DNA of 64,000 nt from Aquicella lusitana (GTDB lineage: Bacteria > Pseudomonadota > Gammaproteobacteria > DSM-16500): NCBI RefSeq assembly GCF_902459475.1, contig NZ_LR699114.1:1178001-1242000 (forward strand), given 5' to 3'. The notes under the pieces were generated by a model. That model was not told where the DNA came from, did not search any database, and saw only the letters and a program-made list of their open reading frames with translations. Positions within the stretch are counted from its first letter, which is position 1. Every line of letters starts with the position of its first letter. Shown one piece after another: positions 30,892 through 39,933 of the stretch. The position numbers and the translations under genes are program-made.

Positions 30892-31527
30892 TTATTTTTT
30901 CCTGATAAATTCATCTAAAATACGGCGTACCTGATCCTGCACTAAACCCAGCCCCAGTGTTGCATCGATCAGCCGGATTCGCTCAGGATCCGCTTTTGCC
31001 CGTTCCAGGTAAACATTACGCACGCGTACAAAAAAATCTGTTTTTTCCTGCTCGATGCGGTCTTTTTGCGTTCCGCGTTTTTCTGCACGAGCGATACCCA
31101 GATCAGCGGGTACATCGAGCAGAAATGTTAAATCAGGATAAAGACCGTCTACAATCATTTTATCCAGCAGACTAATCTTATCCATTGCTATTCCGCGACC
31201 GCCGCCTTGATAAGCATAGCTTGCATCCACATAACGATCGCTTACGACCCATTTACCAGCCGATAAGGTCGGCTCAATGCACTGGCTGATATGTTGGGCG
31301 CGGCTCGCAAACATTAACAGGAGCTCTGTTTCAGGCGCGATTCCTTCTGAAGCGGTAGAATGCAGGAGCAACTTACGAATGGCTTCTGACACGTCCGTAC
31401 CGCCCGGTTCACGTGTTAACACGACTTCAACCCCAGCCTTGACGAGGTAGTCTTGGATAAATTGCAATGCTGTACTTTTTCCCGCACCTTCAATGCCTTC
31501 AATCGTGATCAGTTTGCCGCGTGTCAT
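30892..31527 (-). CDS. tmk: Thymidylate kinase
   Basis: Phosphorylates dTMP to dTDP. The protein has 211 residues. The P-loop is IEGIEGAGKSTALQF, the DRX motif is DRYVDASYAYQGGGRG and the lid is AEKRGTQKDRIEQ, which lies where E. coli-type (type II) enzymes carry their catalytic lid arginine. It overlaps the mltG end by 4 nt and leads straight into holB, the widely conserved mltG-tmk-holB order. Confidence 0.96.
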   Translation of the reverse strand: MTRGKLITIEGIEGAGKSTALQFIQDYLVKAGVEVVLTREPGGTDVSEAIRKLLLHSTASEGIAPETELLLMFASRAQHISQCIEPTLSAGKWVVSDRYVDASYAYQGGGRGIAMDKISLLDKMIVDGLYPDLTFLLDVPADLGIARAEKRGTQKDRIEQEKTDFFVRVRNVYLERAKADPERIRLIDATLGLGLVQDQVRRILDEFIRKK

Positions 31528-32648
31528 ACGAATAATTTTGAACCTATTTTTGGATAAGCTTTAAGTAAGATAGCATTCTGCGAATAATTTTTTAATGTCC
31601 CCGGAAACAGGGTATTCAAATATTCCTGTATCCTGGACGGATTAAAATAAGATTCGCGGCGTTTAATGGATTTCGCCACAGCCGTGTTATGTTCATCCAG
31701 TGTCCTGGAAAACTGATGGCTGCCATCGCCCTTTGCTACAAAATAATAATAATCATTTTGTTGTGGATGCATCGCTGCTTCAATGGAAACGAGACTAGGC
31801 ATAGCGATGGGCGTAGGCGGCAATCCTTTGTGAACATAAGTATTATAAGCCGTATCTTCCTGCAGATTTTCCTTGTGAATTTTTCCTGCATACCGATCCC
31901 CCATACCATAAATCACAGTGGGATCGAATTGCAGCGGCATATTGTGACGGATCCGATTGACCAGCACGCCCGCAATGACAGGACGTTCGGCATCTAGGTA
32001 CGCTTCCTTTTCAATCAGAGAAGCAGCTGTTAAGGCCTCATATTCATTCTTATAAGGAAGATCTGGCGCACGGTTTTGCCAGGCTTCTTTCAAGCGCTTT
32101 TGCATATAATCGAAAGCGCGTTTTAAAATAACCAGATCTGGATTATTACGCGTATAGGAGTAGGTTTCCGGAAAAAACTGTCCTTCCGGTGCAAGATCGG
32201 GATAACCCAGCCGTTCCATGATCTGCTTGTCATTCAGTTCACTTGTCACATGGCGCAGACCTTCTGCTTTGTTCAGCGCCTCGCGCAATTGATGAAAAGT
32301 CCAGCCGGGCACGATAGTGAAAGGATGGTAAACATGGCCCGTACCGTTTGTCAGCTGTTTCCAGATAGATGCTGGCGTGGATCCTTTTGGGAAAAGATAT
32401 TCACCCGTTTTGAGCTGTGAACTCTTTTGCGGATAAACATACAAGGAAAACAGCAACGGATGCCGGATAATTCCCTGCTGGCTTAATTCGGTAATAACGA
32501 CTTTCTTGGAAATGCCTGGTCGTAAATAATAAGTTACACCATTTTCTTCAGTAACTACTTTAGAAAACAGCGCGTTTGCGCAAAAACCTAAAAAACTGCC
32601 CAGCAGCAGTACGCCAACAATAAGTGTGTAAGAAATTGATTTTTTCAT
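31524..32648 (-). CDS. mltG: Endolytic murein transglycosylase MltG
   Basis: Inner-membrane lytic transglycosylase that cuts nascent glycan strands and sets their length. The protein has 374 residues: one N-terminal helix (YTLIVGVLLLGSFLGFCAN), a LysM-like subdomain (LRPGISKKVVITELSQQGI) and the YceG catalytic domain with the glutamate in LTAASLIEKEAYLDAERP and FDPTVIYGMGDRY. The end of the protein (EHNTAVAKSIKRRESYF) is typical. It starts with ATG and overlaps tmk by 4 nt. Confidence 0.94.
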   Translation of the reverse strand: MKKSISYTLIVGVLLLGSFLGFCANALFSKVVTEENGVTYYLRPGISKKVVITELSQQGIIRHPLLFSLYVYPQKSSQLKTGEYLFPKGSTPASIWKQLTNGTGHVYHPFTIVPGWTFHQLREALNKAEGLRHVTSELNDKQIMERLGYPDLAPEGQFFPETYSYTRNNPDLVILKRAFDYMQKRLKEAWQNRAPDLPYKNEYEALTAASLIEKEAYLDAERPVIAGVLVNRIRHNMPLQFDPTVIYGMGDRYAGKIHKENLQEDTAYNTYVHKGLPPTPIAMPSLVSIEAAMHPQQNDYYYFVAKGDGSHQFSRTLDEHNTAVAKSIKRRESYFNPSRIQEYLNTLFPGTLKNYSQNAILLKAYPKIGSKLFV

Positions 32649-32732
32649 AGAAAAATAGGGATTAATTAATATGGATTGATTTTAACTGTGACAAGAGGGA
32701 ATGGCTATGAAAAAATGGATTGGGTCATTTAT

Positions 32733-32804
32733 TTTGTCATCCCCATTCCGCGGCCTTGCAGTAATCTGGATCCCGCTGACTAGCAACGGGACGACAGTAA
32801 TTAT
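32733..32804. repeat. Dispersed intergenic repeat with inverted ends
   Basis: This gene-free stretch begins TTTTGTCATCCCC and ends ACGGGACGACAG, with an internal pairing of ATCCCG (32769) and CGGGAC (about 32787). Such TGTCATCCC-type blocks are dispersed repeats in many bacterial genomes. Copy number cannot be judged from one window. Confidence 0.45.
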
Positions 32805-32842
32805 TTTATGAGAAGAAAGGAAAAATTAGAAATCAAAAGGGG

Positions 32843-33235
32843 TTATCGTGTCATTCTTGATCGTTTATCATATGCAGTATCTTCTTGCCCAGACAGGGAT
32901 CGTTTACCAAATCCTTCTGTCATGGTGATGCCTTGCGCAGCCATGGATTTTAGTTTTTCAAGCTGAATTTGCTGATCCACCATCGCCACCATGTTTCTCA
33001 TTTGATTATCAACAACCTGCCTTTGCTCAGCCCAGATTGTATTTTGCACGCCTGCTGTGCGGTTTTGGTAAATCTGCAACATTTTGCCGAGCATGGAGCC
33101 GATCATTTCAAGGGCATCTATGCTGGGATTTGCTTCATATTGATTAATCAGCTGCTCCATAAACTGGATGCTGACAGGTTCAAAAGAAGTGGTAATACTT
33201 TGACTTTTGATAAACTGCTTGAGATGTTCAATCAT
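32843..33235 (-). CDS. Hypothetical protein, 130 residues
   Basis: Start MIEHLKQFIKSQSITT at 33235, fixed by a perfect GGAGG 8 nt upstream. The protein looks mostly helical and polar, with no signal peptide or membrane segment (IQFMEQLINQYEANPSIDALEMIGSML, then a Gln-rich middle and a charged tail ending KRSRMTR). No family was recognised. It lies between fabF and mltG, where some genomes have pabC, but it is not an aminotransferase-like sequence. The in-frame extension further upstream translates a dispersed repeat and should not be annotated. Confidence 0.65.
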   Translation of the reverse strand: MIEHLKQFIKSQSITTSFEPVSIQFMEQLINQYEANPSIDALEMIGSMLGKMLQIYQNRTAGVQNTIWAEQRQVVDNQMRNMVAMVDQQIQLEKLKSMAAQGITMTEGFGKRSLSGQEDTAYDKRSRMTR

Positions 33236-33274
33236 ATCACTATCCTCCAGGAATATTGAAAGTTTACCTAACTG

Positions 33275-33302
33275 TGTCATGCCGGCAAAAGTCGGCATAA
33301 CA
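33275..33302. repeat. Palindromic repeat copy (TGTCATGCCGGC type)
   Basis: Near-perfect inverted repeat: TGTCATGCCGGC, four A, GTCGGCATAACA. It lies between the 130-residue gene and fabF. Read in the leftward direction it encodes MPTFAGMTQ, a well-known false N-terminus from such repeats. It could act as a weak hairpin between the two genes. Confidence 0.6.
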
Positions 33303-33318
33303 ATCTGTGGTACTGTTA

Positions 33319-34560
33319 TTATTTCATCTTCCTGAAAACCAATGTTCCATTCGTTCCGCCAAATCCAAATGAGTTGGAAAGCGAAACATCAATCTTCATG
33401 GGCTGCGCCTGATTGGGAACGAAATTCAGATCACAACTCTCGCTGGGATTTTCCAGATTGATCGTAGGAGGCGCCACCTGGTCACGAATGGCAAGAATAG
33501 AAAAGATAGCTTCCACCGCACCCGCTGCACCCAGTAAATGGCCAGTCATGGATTTGGTAGAGCTGACAGCTAATTGATACGCATGATCACCGAAGGTACG
33601 TTTAATGCCTTTAACCTCCAGTTCATCACCTGCAGGCGTGGAAGTAGCGTGGGCATTGATATATTGCACTTCTTCGGGCTTAATACCCGCATCGATGAGC
33701 GAAGCTTTCATAGCACTGGCTGCGCCTTTGCCTTCAGGGTCAGGCGAAGTCATGTGATGTGCATCTGCACTCATGCCAAAACCAATTAATTCCGCATAAA
33801 TTTTTGCACCGCGCGCTTTGGCGTGTTCATATTCCTCGAGAACAATAACCCCTGCACCGTCACCCAATACAAAACCATCACGGTCTTTATCCCAGGGGCG
33901 GCTTGCTTTTTCCGGCGCATCGTTACGTGTAGAGAGTGCACGCATGGAAGCAAAGCCGGCAAGACCCAGCTTGGTGGTCGCCATTTCTGACGCGCCTGCA
34001 ATCATGACATCTGCATCACCATAAACAATAGTGCGTGCAGCAACACCGATATTATGTGTCCCCGTTGTGCATGCGGAGACCAGTGCAATATTCGGACCGC
34101 GCATACCGTATTGAATAGAGAGGTTGCCTGCGATCATATTGATCAGGGCACCTGGAATAAAAAAGGGAGAAATCCTGCGAGGTCCGGATTCCAGCATGAC
34201 AGCATGCGATTTTTCAATCAAGGGCAATCCGCCAATCCCTGAACCGACAGCAAGACCAATGCGGTGTGCATTCGCCTCAGAGACTTCCAAGCCCGAATCC
34301 TGAATGGCTTGCATCGCTGCAGCCATTCCATATTGAATAAAATAATCGCGTTTTCGTGCTTCTTTTTCCGACATGTAGGGGGACGCGTCAAAGTTTTTGA
34401 CACGGCTGCAAATTTGGCAGCTGAGATCAGACGCATCAAAATGATCAATTGCGGCCACACCGCTTTTACCCGCGATAATAGCCTTCCACGTACTTTCCAT
34501 ATCATGGCCAAGTGGTGTCACCATCCCCAGGCCTGTTACTACAACACGCCGTTTATTCAA
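33319..34560 (-). CDS. fabF: 3-oxoacyl-[acyl-carrier-protein] synthase II
   Basis: Elongating condensing enzyme of type II fatty acid synthesis. The protein has 413 residues. The catalytic cysteine is in [12 protein letters not shown], the two histidines in [11 protein letters not shown] and [11 protein letters not shown]. The likely start is a TTG at 34560: AAGAGGG lies 8 nt before it, and the next residues [17 protein letters not shown] match the usual N-terminus. No ATG fits. It follows acpP after 56 nt, the standard acpP-fabF order. Confidence 0.95.
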   Translation of the reverse strand: MNKRRVVVTGLGMVTPLGHDMESTWKAIIAGKSGVAAIDHFDASDLSCQICSRVKNFDASPYMSEKEARKRDYFIQYGMAAAMQAIQDSGLEVSEANAHRIGLAVGSGIGGLPLIEKSHAVMLESGPRRISPFFIPGALINMIAGNLSIQYGMRGPNIALVSACTTGTHNIGVAARTIVYGDADVMIAGASEMATTKLGLAGFASMRALSTRNDAPEKASRPWDKDRDGFVLGDGAGVIVLEEYEHAKARGAKIYAELIGFGMSADAHHMTSPDPEGKGAASAMKASLIDAGIKPEEVQYINAHATSTPAGDELEVKGIKRTFGDHAYQLAVSSTKSMTGHLLGAAGAVEAIFSILAIRDQVAPPTINLENPSESCDLNFVPNQAQPMKIDVSLSNSFGFGGTNGTLVFRKMK

Positions 34561-34616
34561 GCTGAAAACCCTCTTCTCGATTAGGAACAAGATAGAACAA
34601 TCGTAGCGCGGCTTGA

Positions 34617-34883
34617 TTAGCTGGCTTTTGTTTCCTTTTCCATACGGTTAACAATGTAGTTAACTGCGTCTTTAATCGTGACGATTTTTTCTGCATCTTC
34701 GTCTGGAATTTCTGTTTCAAATTCTTCTTCGAGCGCCATTACTAATTCCACTGTATCCAGTGAATCTGCGCCTAAATCATCCACAAATGAAGCGTCAGTG
34801 GTAACTTCATCTTCCTTGACACCCAGTTGTTCAACCACGATTTTTTTAACTCGTGCTTCAATTTCATTCGTTTTCATAGTCAT
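34617..34883 (-). CDS. acpP: Acyl carrier protein
   Basis: Carries growing acyl chains as a phosphopantetheine thioester. The protein has 88 residues, acidic, with the modified serine in [23 protein letters not shown] written in part as [10 protein letters not shown]. It starts [16 protein letters not shown]; the in-frame ATG two codons on is an alternative. The 193 nt before it, after fabG, hold no gene but contain AT-rich promoter-like sequence, as expected for a highly expressed acpP. Confidence 0.97.
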   Translation of the reverse strand: MTMKTNEIEARVKKIVVEQLGVKEDEVTTDASFVDDLGADSLDTVELVMALEEEFETEIPDEDAEKIVTIKDAVNYIVNRMEKETKAS

Positions 34884-35076
34884 GATTACTCTATCCTCTT
34901 TTGATAAAAAACAATAATTATTAGCCTTCTCTGCAGGAGATAAAACCCGACACTCCCTATCCTTGCCTGCACCGAATTACTCCGACACCACCCTTGAAAA
35001 GCGCGGGTCGGGTTATAATTTGTGCTAGTTTATTCGAAAACCGCGAAGTTGCAAGATGGAATTTCAGGTTTGTACA

Positions 35077-35832
35077 TTAGTTCATATACATACCGCCATT
35101 TACGTGCAGGGTCTGACCCGTGATATAACCGGCCGCCTTTGATGCCAGAAACAGTACTGCAGCAGCGATGTCCTCGATACTTCCCATACGCTGCATGGGG
35201 ATACGCTGGAAAATCGCTTCGCGCTGTTCATCGGACAGGGCGTTGGTCATGTCCGTCGCAATAAATCCGGGTGATACGGTGTTCACTGTAATATCGCGTG
35301 AGCCTACTTCAAGTGCCAGCGCCTTGCTAAACCCGACCACGCCTGCTTTTGCCGCAGCATAGTTAGCCTGGCCCGGGTTTCCCATGGAACCGACTACTGA
35401 GCCGATGTTGATAATACGGCCCCATCTGGCCTTTAGCATATCTTTGATGCAAGCCTTACTAAGGCGATAGATAGAGTTCAGGTTTGTATCAATGACCTGA
35501 AACCACTCGTCATCCTTCATGCGCAAAAACAGATTATCCTGTGTCACCGCCGCGTTATTCACTAAAATATTGACGGCACCATAATGGCTCTTGATAGCGG
35601 CCATCAACGCATTGATGGAGTCAGGTGAGGTCACGTTTAATACCATGCCTGCCCCGTTCAAGCCTTCGTTTTGAAAAGCAAGTGTAATACGATCCGCGCC
35701 TTCCTGTGTCGTTGCTGTCCCTACTACGACCGCACCCGCCCGTCCTAAAGTCAGGGCGATACCGTGCCCTATGCCGCGACTTGCGCCCGTCACCAATACG
35801 ACTTTATCCGCCAGTAATCCTTCGCCAAACAT
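35077..35832 (-). CDS. fabG: 3-oxoacyl-[acyl-carrier-protein] reductase
   Basis: NADPH-dependent reductase of fatty acid elongation, 251 residues, short-chain dehydrogenase fold. The nucleotide motif is VTGASRGIGHGIAL, the NNAAVTQDNLF segment is typical of FabG, and the catalytic residues are in the serine of NIGSVVGSMG and the YAAAK pair (NYAAAKAGVVGFSKAL). The C-terminus GYITGQTLHVNGGMYM is diagnostic. It lies 9 nt after fabD. Confidence 0.96.
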   Translation of the reverse strand: MFGEGLLADKVVLVTGASRGIGHGIALTLGRAGAVVVGTATTQEGADRITLAFQNEGLNGAGMVLNVTSPDSINALMAAIKSHYGAVNILVNNAAVTQDNLFLRMKDDEWFQVIDTNLNSIYRLSKACIKDMLKARWGRIINIGSVVGSMGNPGQANYAAAKAGVVGFSKALALEVGSRDITVNTVSPGFIATDMTNALSDEQREAIFQRIPMQRMGSIEDIAAAVLFLASKAAGYITGQTLHVNGGMYMN

Positions 35833-35841
35833 GATGCGCTC

Positions 35842-36792
35842 CTATTCTGTTTCTAACGTCAATACAGCTTCAAGACCTGCGAGATCGGATGTCGCCATGA
35901 GCTGCAGGCTTTTATCAATGCGCTTGTTCAAGCCGGTCAATACTTTGCCCGGACCACATTCAGTTATATGCGAAACCCCTGCCTGGATCATCTGCTGAAT
36001 CATCTCTACCCAGCGTACCGGGCTATACAATTGCCTAACTAAGCCGTCACGAATCGAATCCGCACCGCGGTAAGGCATCACATCCACATTGCTCAGCACG
36101 GGAATCATCGGTTGTTGCAAGGTCATACCCGCCAATAATTCAACCAGCCGGACTGCTGCCGGCCGCATTAGTTCGCAATGAGAAGGTACGCTGACCGGGA
36201 TAAGCGTGGCAAGTTTTGCCCCCTGCGCTTTGGCGAGCGCCACTGCCCGTATAACGGCTGCCTGATGACCAGCCACTACAATTTGGCCAATACTGTTAAA
36301 ATTCGCTGGTGATAATATTTCATCTTCGGAAGTAACAGACTGTTTACAAATCGCTGCTACCTGAGTCTCATCTAGTCCGATGATAGCCGCCATGGCGCCT
36401 ATACCCGGTGGAACAGCCTCCTGCATATACTGACCGCGGGCTGCCACAATGCGGACCGCATCGCTAAAAGCTAACGCACCAGCACAAACGAGAGCAGTAT
36501 ATTCACCCAGGCTATGGCCCGCCAGCATCGCGGGTTTTAGTGGTTTTCTTGACTGCAGGATTCGCCATATCGCATAAGAGCCCGTGAGTAAGGCTGGCTG
36601 CGTATGCGTGGTCTTGTCCAGTTCCTCGGCAGGGCCTTGGCAAACCAGCTTCCACATGTCATAACCCAAAAGATCAGACGCTTCAGTGAAGGTTTCTTTA
36701 ACTTCGCCAAACTGAGCGGCTATGTCCCCCAGCATTCCCACTGATTGTGATCCTTGCCCCGGAAAAACAATAGAAAATGATTTGTTAGTCAT
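35842..36792 (-). CDS. fabD: Malonyl-CoA:ACP transacylase
   Basis: Loads malonate onto ACP. The protein has about 316 residues, beginning MTNKSFSIVFPGQGSQSVGM. The active-site serine is in GHSLGEYTALVCAG, the substrate arginine is in VAARGQYMQEAV, and the histidine in VPSHCELM. Start at 36792 fits the family N-terminus; a further in-frame ATG at 36807 exists and neither has a strong ribosome-binding site. It sits between fabH and fabG. Confidence 0.95.
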   Translation of the reverse strand: MTNKSFSIVFPGQGSQSVGMLGDIAAQFGEVKETFTEASDLLGYDMWKLVCQGPAEELDKTTHTQPALLTGSYAIWRILQSRKPLKPAMLAGHSLGEYTALVCAGALAFSDAVRIVAARGQYMQEAVPPGIGAMAAIIGLDETQVAAICKQSVTSEDEILSPANFNSIGQIVVAGHQAAVIRAVALAKAQGAKLATLIPVSVPSHCELMRPAAVRLVELLAGMTLQQPMIPVLSNVDVMPYRGADSIRDGLVRQLYSPVRWVEMIQQMIQAGVSHITECGPGKVLTGLNKRIDKSLQLMATSDLAGLEAVLTLETE

Positions 36793-36814
36793 TATGTTAT
36801 CAACCATTATTCAT

Positions 36815-37771
36815 TTAGTACTTTACCAAGGCCGAGCCCCAGGCAAGGCCGCCGCCGAATCCTTCCATCATCAGCATCTGACCGCGTTTTATGCGTCCAT
36901 CACGCACAGCCTGGTCGAGCGCCAGAGGAATAGAAGCGCTTGAAGTGTTACCCTGCTTGTCCAAGGTAATGGCCACCCGCTCCATTGGCAAGTTAAGCTT
37001 TTTAGCCATGGCCTGAATAATTCGCATATTCGCCTGATGTGGAACAAGCCAATCCACATCGGATTTTTGCAATCCATTCGCAGCCAGGGTTTCATCGAAA
37101 AGGTCACCCAGAATATTAACAGCCAGTTTGAAAAGCGGGTTACCTAGCATTTTAACTGACTCAAGGTTGGGTGTTTTACGTGTTCCCAAAGGAAGGTAAA
37201 GCACGTCTTTATGGGTACCATCCGCATGCAAATGTGTCGATAAAATACCGGGCTCTTCACTTTTACCTAGCACCACTGCGCCTGCACCGTCACCGAAAAG
37301 CACACAGGTGCTGCGGTCATTCCAGTCAACCACACGCGACATTATTTCGCTGCCGATGACAAGTGCATTTTTTATTGTGCCTGTTCGAATAAATTGGTCA
37401 GCAATGCTAAAGCCATACATAAAGCCCGCACACGCCGTTGCGTTTAAATCAAAAGCGGGGCAACCCGCAATGCCAAAGCGCTCTTGCAGCAAACAGGCCG
37501 TGCTGGGAAAAACCATATAAGGTGTTGTAGAAGCAACAATAATCATTTCCACATCGTGAGGCTGAAGCCCAGCTGCTGCTAACGCAGCGCGCGCAGCCTG
37601 ATCTGCCATAGTAACGGCGTTTTCATCATCCGCTGCAATATGGCGTTCCTTGATGCCGGTGCGCTCCACAATCCATTCATTTGTTGTGTCGACCATTTTT
37701 TCCATGTCGTGGTTGGTGAGCACTTTTTCAGGAAGGTAACTGCCGGTGCCTAAAATTTTGGAATATGTCAT
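36815..37771 (-). CDS. fabH: 3-oxoacyl-[acyl-carrier-protein] synthase III
   Basis: Starts fatty acid chains from acetyl-CoA and malonyl-ACP. The protein has 318 residues. Catalytic cysteine is in NATACAGFMYGFS, histidine in VPHQANMRI, asparagine in GNTSSASIP. ATG at 37771 is preferred; a GTG at 37780 would overlap plsX by 4 nt. The gene lies immediately after plsX. Confidence 0.96.
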   Translation of the reverse strand: MTYSKILGTGSYLPEKVLTNHDMEKMVDTTNEWIVERTGIKERHIAADDENAVTMADQAARAALAAAGLQPHDVEMIIVASTTPYMVFPSTACLLQERFGIAGCPAFDLNATACAGFMYGFSIADQFIRTGTIKNALVIGSEIMSRVVDWNDRSTCVLFGDGAGAVVLGKSEEPGILSTHLHADGTHKDVLYLPLGTRKTPNLESVKMLGNPLFKLAVNILGDLFDETLAANGLQKSDVDWLVPHQANMRIIQAMAKKLNLPMERVAITLDKQGNTSSASIPLALDQAVRDGRIKRGQMLMMEGFGGGLAWGSALVKY

Positions 37772-37776
37772 GTGTT

Positions 37777-38820
37777 TCACTCACTTTCAGAGTGTAATGA
37801 GGGATTTTTTAATAACCGCTCGACTTCGTGCCGAATACGTTCAGGAACATTCTTCTCAACGCCAATCATGGCTTCTTCAATGGCATGCATAAAAGCTTGA
37901 CTCTTTGCACCGCCATGGCTTTTTATCACGGTTCCCTGGAGGCCAATAAAGGTGGCTCCATTATAGCGGGCCGGATCGATCCGCTTCACAAATGCTTTTA
38001 GGACGGGTTTAACCATCAAGCCGGCAAGCTTAGTAAACAGGTTGCGCATGAAAGCTTCTTTGATCAGCTTGCCAATAAAAATGGCAACCCCTTCTGTGGT
38101 TTTAAGTGTCACATTCCCTACAAAGCCGTCACACACTACTACATCCGCATCGCCCTGATAAATAACGTCGCCTTCAATATAACCGGCATAATTAATAGCG
38201 CTAAGCGTGGTTAACAGCTGCGCGGTTTGTTTAACCTGCTCATTGCCTTTAATTTCTTCTTCACCAATATTCAGCAAATAGACTTTAGGATTTTCAATAT
38301 TGTCTACCGCAGAAGCCAGTACGGAACCCATGACGGCAAATTGAACCAGATGTTCAGCACTGGAATCCACATTGGCGCCCAGGTCCAGCATACGCATATT
38401 TTTAGCCGGATTCATGGTAGGAAAAGTAGAAACAATGGCAGGCCGATCAATGCCGGGCAGGGTTTTCAGGACAAAGCGGGCTGTCGCCATTAAAGCACCC
38501 GTATTGCCTGCGCTCACGCAAGCCTGGGCACGGCCTTCTTTAACCAGATTGATCGCTACCCGCATGGAAGAATCTTTTTTAGTCCGCAACGCCTGCGAAG
38601 GAAGCTCATCCATTTCAACCTGCTGCGAGGCATGCTGAATGGTCAATCGCTGGTTATCGTATGAACGTGATTGCAAGGCGCGCTGCAAAACCGCCTGGTC
38701 TCCCACCAAGATAAGGTGCAAGTCAGGGTATTTGGCCAGGGCTTCCAGCGAAGCGGGAACAGTAACGGGAGGACCGTGATCGCCTCCCATTGCATCAATT
38801 GCTATGATAATGCGAGTCAA
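37777..38820 (-). CDS. plsX: Phosphate acyltransferase PlsX
   Basis: Makes acyl-phosphate from acyl-ACP for phosphatidic acid synthesis. The protein has 347 residues beginning [20 protein letters not shown], the family signature. Other conserved blocks are [36 protein letters not shown] and [19 protein letters not shown]. It lies 5 nt after rpmF and overlaps the GTG alternative of fabH. Confidence 0.97.
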   Translation of the reverse strand: MTRIIIAIDAMGGDHGPPVTVPASLEALAKYPDLHLILVGDQAVLQRALQSRSYDNQRLTIQHASQQVEMDELPSQALRTKKDSSMRVAINLVKEGRAQACVSAGNTGALMATARFVLKTLPGIDRPAIVSTFPTMNPAKNMRMLDLGANVDSSAEHLVQFAVMGSVLASAVDNIENPKVYLLNIGEEEIKGNEQVKQTAQLLTTLSAINYAGYIEGDVIYQGDADVVVCDGFVGNVTLKTTEGVAIFIGKLIKEAFMRNLFTKLAGLMVKPVLKAFVKRIDPARYNGATFIGLQGTVIKSHGGAKSQAFMHAIEEAMIGVEKNVPERIRHEVERLLKNPSLHSESE

Positions 38821-38825
38821 ACAGA

Positions 38826-39029
38826 TTACTCTTCGTCGTTTTCTTCTTCAACAGTAACGGATTTATTAATCACCTGCCGGCCCTTGTAGTAACCTTCCGG
38901 GCTAATGTGGTGACGACGATGAGTTTCACCCGTAGCAGCATCAACAGACAATGTCGGTTTTGTTAAACCATCATGTGAACGACGCATGCCACGTCTTGAA
39001 CGCGTTACTCGACTTTTTTGAACAGCCAT
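38826..39029 (-). CDS. rpmF: 50S ribosomal protein L32
   Basis: Protein of 67 residues starting [20 protein letters not shown], the standard L32 N-terminus, with [18 protein letters not shown] in the second half. The tail (TVEEENDEE) is unusually acidic and a little longer than E. coli L32 (57 residues). No cysteine zinc ribbon is present. It lies upstream of plsX, the conserved rpmF-plsX order. Confidence 0.96.
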   Translation of the reverse strand: MAVQKSRVTRSRRGMRRSHDGLTKPTLSVDAATGETHRRHHISPEGYYKGRQVINKSVTVEEENDEE

Positions 39030-39057
39030 TGTGGAGACTCCCCAATTTCTAATTTAT

Positions 39058-39084
39058 AAAAACCCAGCGCAGCGCCGGATTTTT
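39058..39084 (-). terminator. Hairpin with T-tract before rpmF (attenuator candidate)
   Basis: On the minus strand CCGGCG-CTG-CGCTGG is followed by GTTTTT. It lies between yceD and rpmF, 29 nt before the rpmF start. The stem is short (6 pairs, one G-U, three-base loop). The A-tract on the other side makes it symmetrical. It could partly uncouple rpmF from yceD. Confidence 0.4.
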
Positions 39085-39180
39085 CTCTATGTTTACATCC
39101 GCTTGCACGACAATTCCTTCGTGCGCTTGGTCCTAAGGAAAAAGACCTCTCTTTTCCCCGAAAAACCTTTAGTAATGAAA

Positions 39181-39699
39181 TTATTGCTGCTTGTGCTTTT
39201 TTAAAGATTCCAGCACACGAAAAGGATTTTCACCTTTCTCCTGCTCCCATCCTGAATCGGATAAAGGCAGTTTTACTTTGCAATCTTCAGGCTCGTGCCT
39301 AGGAATAATTGGCAAGTTTAAAATAATCTCATCTTCAATCAGGTCTCTTAATGCCAGCTGACCGTCTGTTGCCAAGGCAGGTTCATATCGCTCCGGCAAC
39401 GCATTGGCTTCGTCCAGCGTGGTAACGATACCCAGGACAAAGTCCGACATTATTTCATAAACAAAGGGCTCCATACAACGCTGACATTGCAATGACAGCT
39501 TGGTTTCCAGGTGCCCTTTTAAAAATCGGATGCCCTGCTCATCAATCCCGAATTGCAAATCAACGGTAACACCCCCATCCGAGCTCACGATAGAGCTAAG
39601 ACGATGCATGCTGGCAATTTTCACTATACCGTCCAGACCTAAGTTCTGTTCAGCATAGCGAAAGGGATCTATATGTTCTGGTATCAATTTTTCAGGCAT
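39181..39699 (-). CDS. yceD: YceD family protein (23S rRNA accumulation protein, DUF177)
   Basis: Protein of 172 residues of the YceD/DUF177 family, always next to rpmF; in E. coli and plants it is needed for normal 23S rRNA levels. The two-cysteine motif LQCQRCMEPF (residues about 72-81) and the end region DLIEDEIILNLPIIPRHE are typical. Starts MPEKLIPEHIDPFRYAEQ. The 151 nt to rpmF hold the hairpin described at 39058. Confidence 0.92.
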   Translation of the reverse strand: MPEKLIPEHIDPFRYAEQNLGLDGIVKIASMHRLSSIVSSDGGVTVDLQFGIDEQGIRFLKGHLETKLSLQCQRCMEPFVYEIMSDFVLGIVTTLDEANALPERYEPALATDGQLALRDLIEDEIILNLPIIPRHEPEDCKVKLPLSDSGWEQEKGENPFRVLESLKKHKQQ

Positions 39700-39808
39700 G
39701 TGCGCATTTTATGGGTGCTTACCCCATGTGTCAAATAAGATTCATCATTCTTACGTAGTATAATCGGTTTTATAAAAATATAACCTTAATCAAGAGCAAC
39801 CAATCTTT

Positions 39809-39842
39809 ATTAAGTATTAAACCAGATTAAGTATTAAACCAG
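39809..39842. repeat. Perfect 17-bp tandem duplication
   Basis: The unit ATTAAGTATTAAACCAG occurs twice head to tail, immediately upstream of the PmrA-box-like promoter of the 39934 gene. Each unit carries two TTAA tetramers. It may be a recent slippage duplication or extra binding sites. Confidence 0.8.
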
Positions 39843-39852
39843 CTAAACATCT

Positions 39853-39886
39853 CTTAAGAATATCTTAAGCTTACAGGGAGTACACT
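39853..39886 (+). promoter_or_regulatory. PmrA-box-like promoter of the 39934 gene
   Basis: CTTAA repeated with an 11-bp step (TTAA at 39854 and 39865), then 12 nt, then a -10-like TACACT (39881-39886), 47 nt before the start codon. In Legionella and Coxiella the PmrA response regulator binds tandem CTTAAT-type repeats of this spacing at effector promoters. The match is seen; PmrA control is inference. Confidence 0.6.
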
Positions 39887-39933
39887 TTACGCCATTCCTA
39901 TATTTTAAAAATAAAGCAAAATGAGGGGACAAA

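Noticed and set aside
33236-33298. N-terminal extension of the 130-residue hypothetical protein
   Set aside because: The extension is a translated dispersed palindrome (MPTFAGMTQ), whereas GGAGG precedes the internal ATG at 33235.
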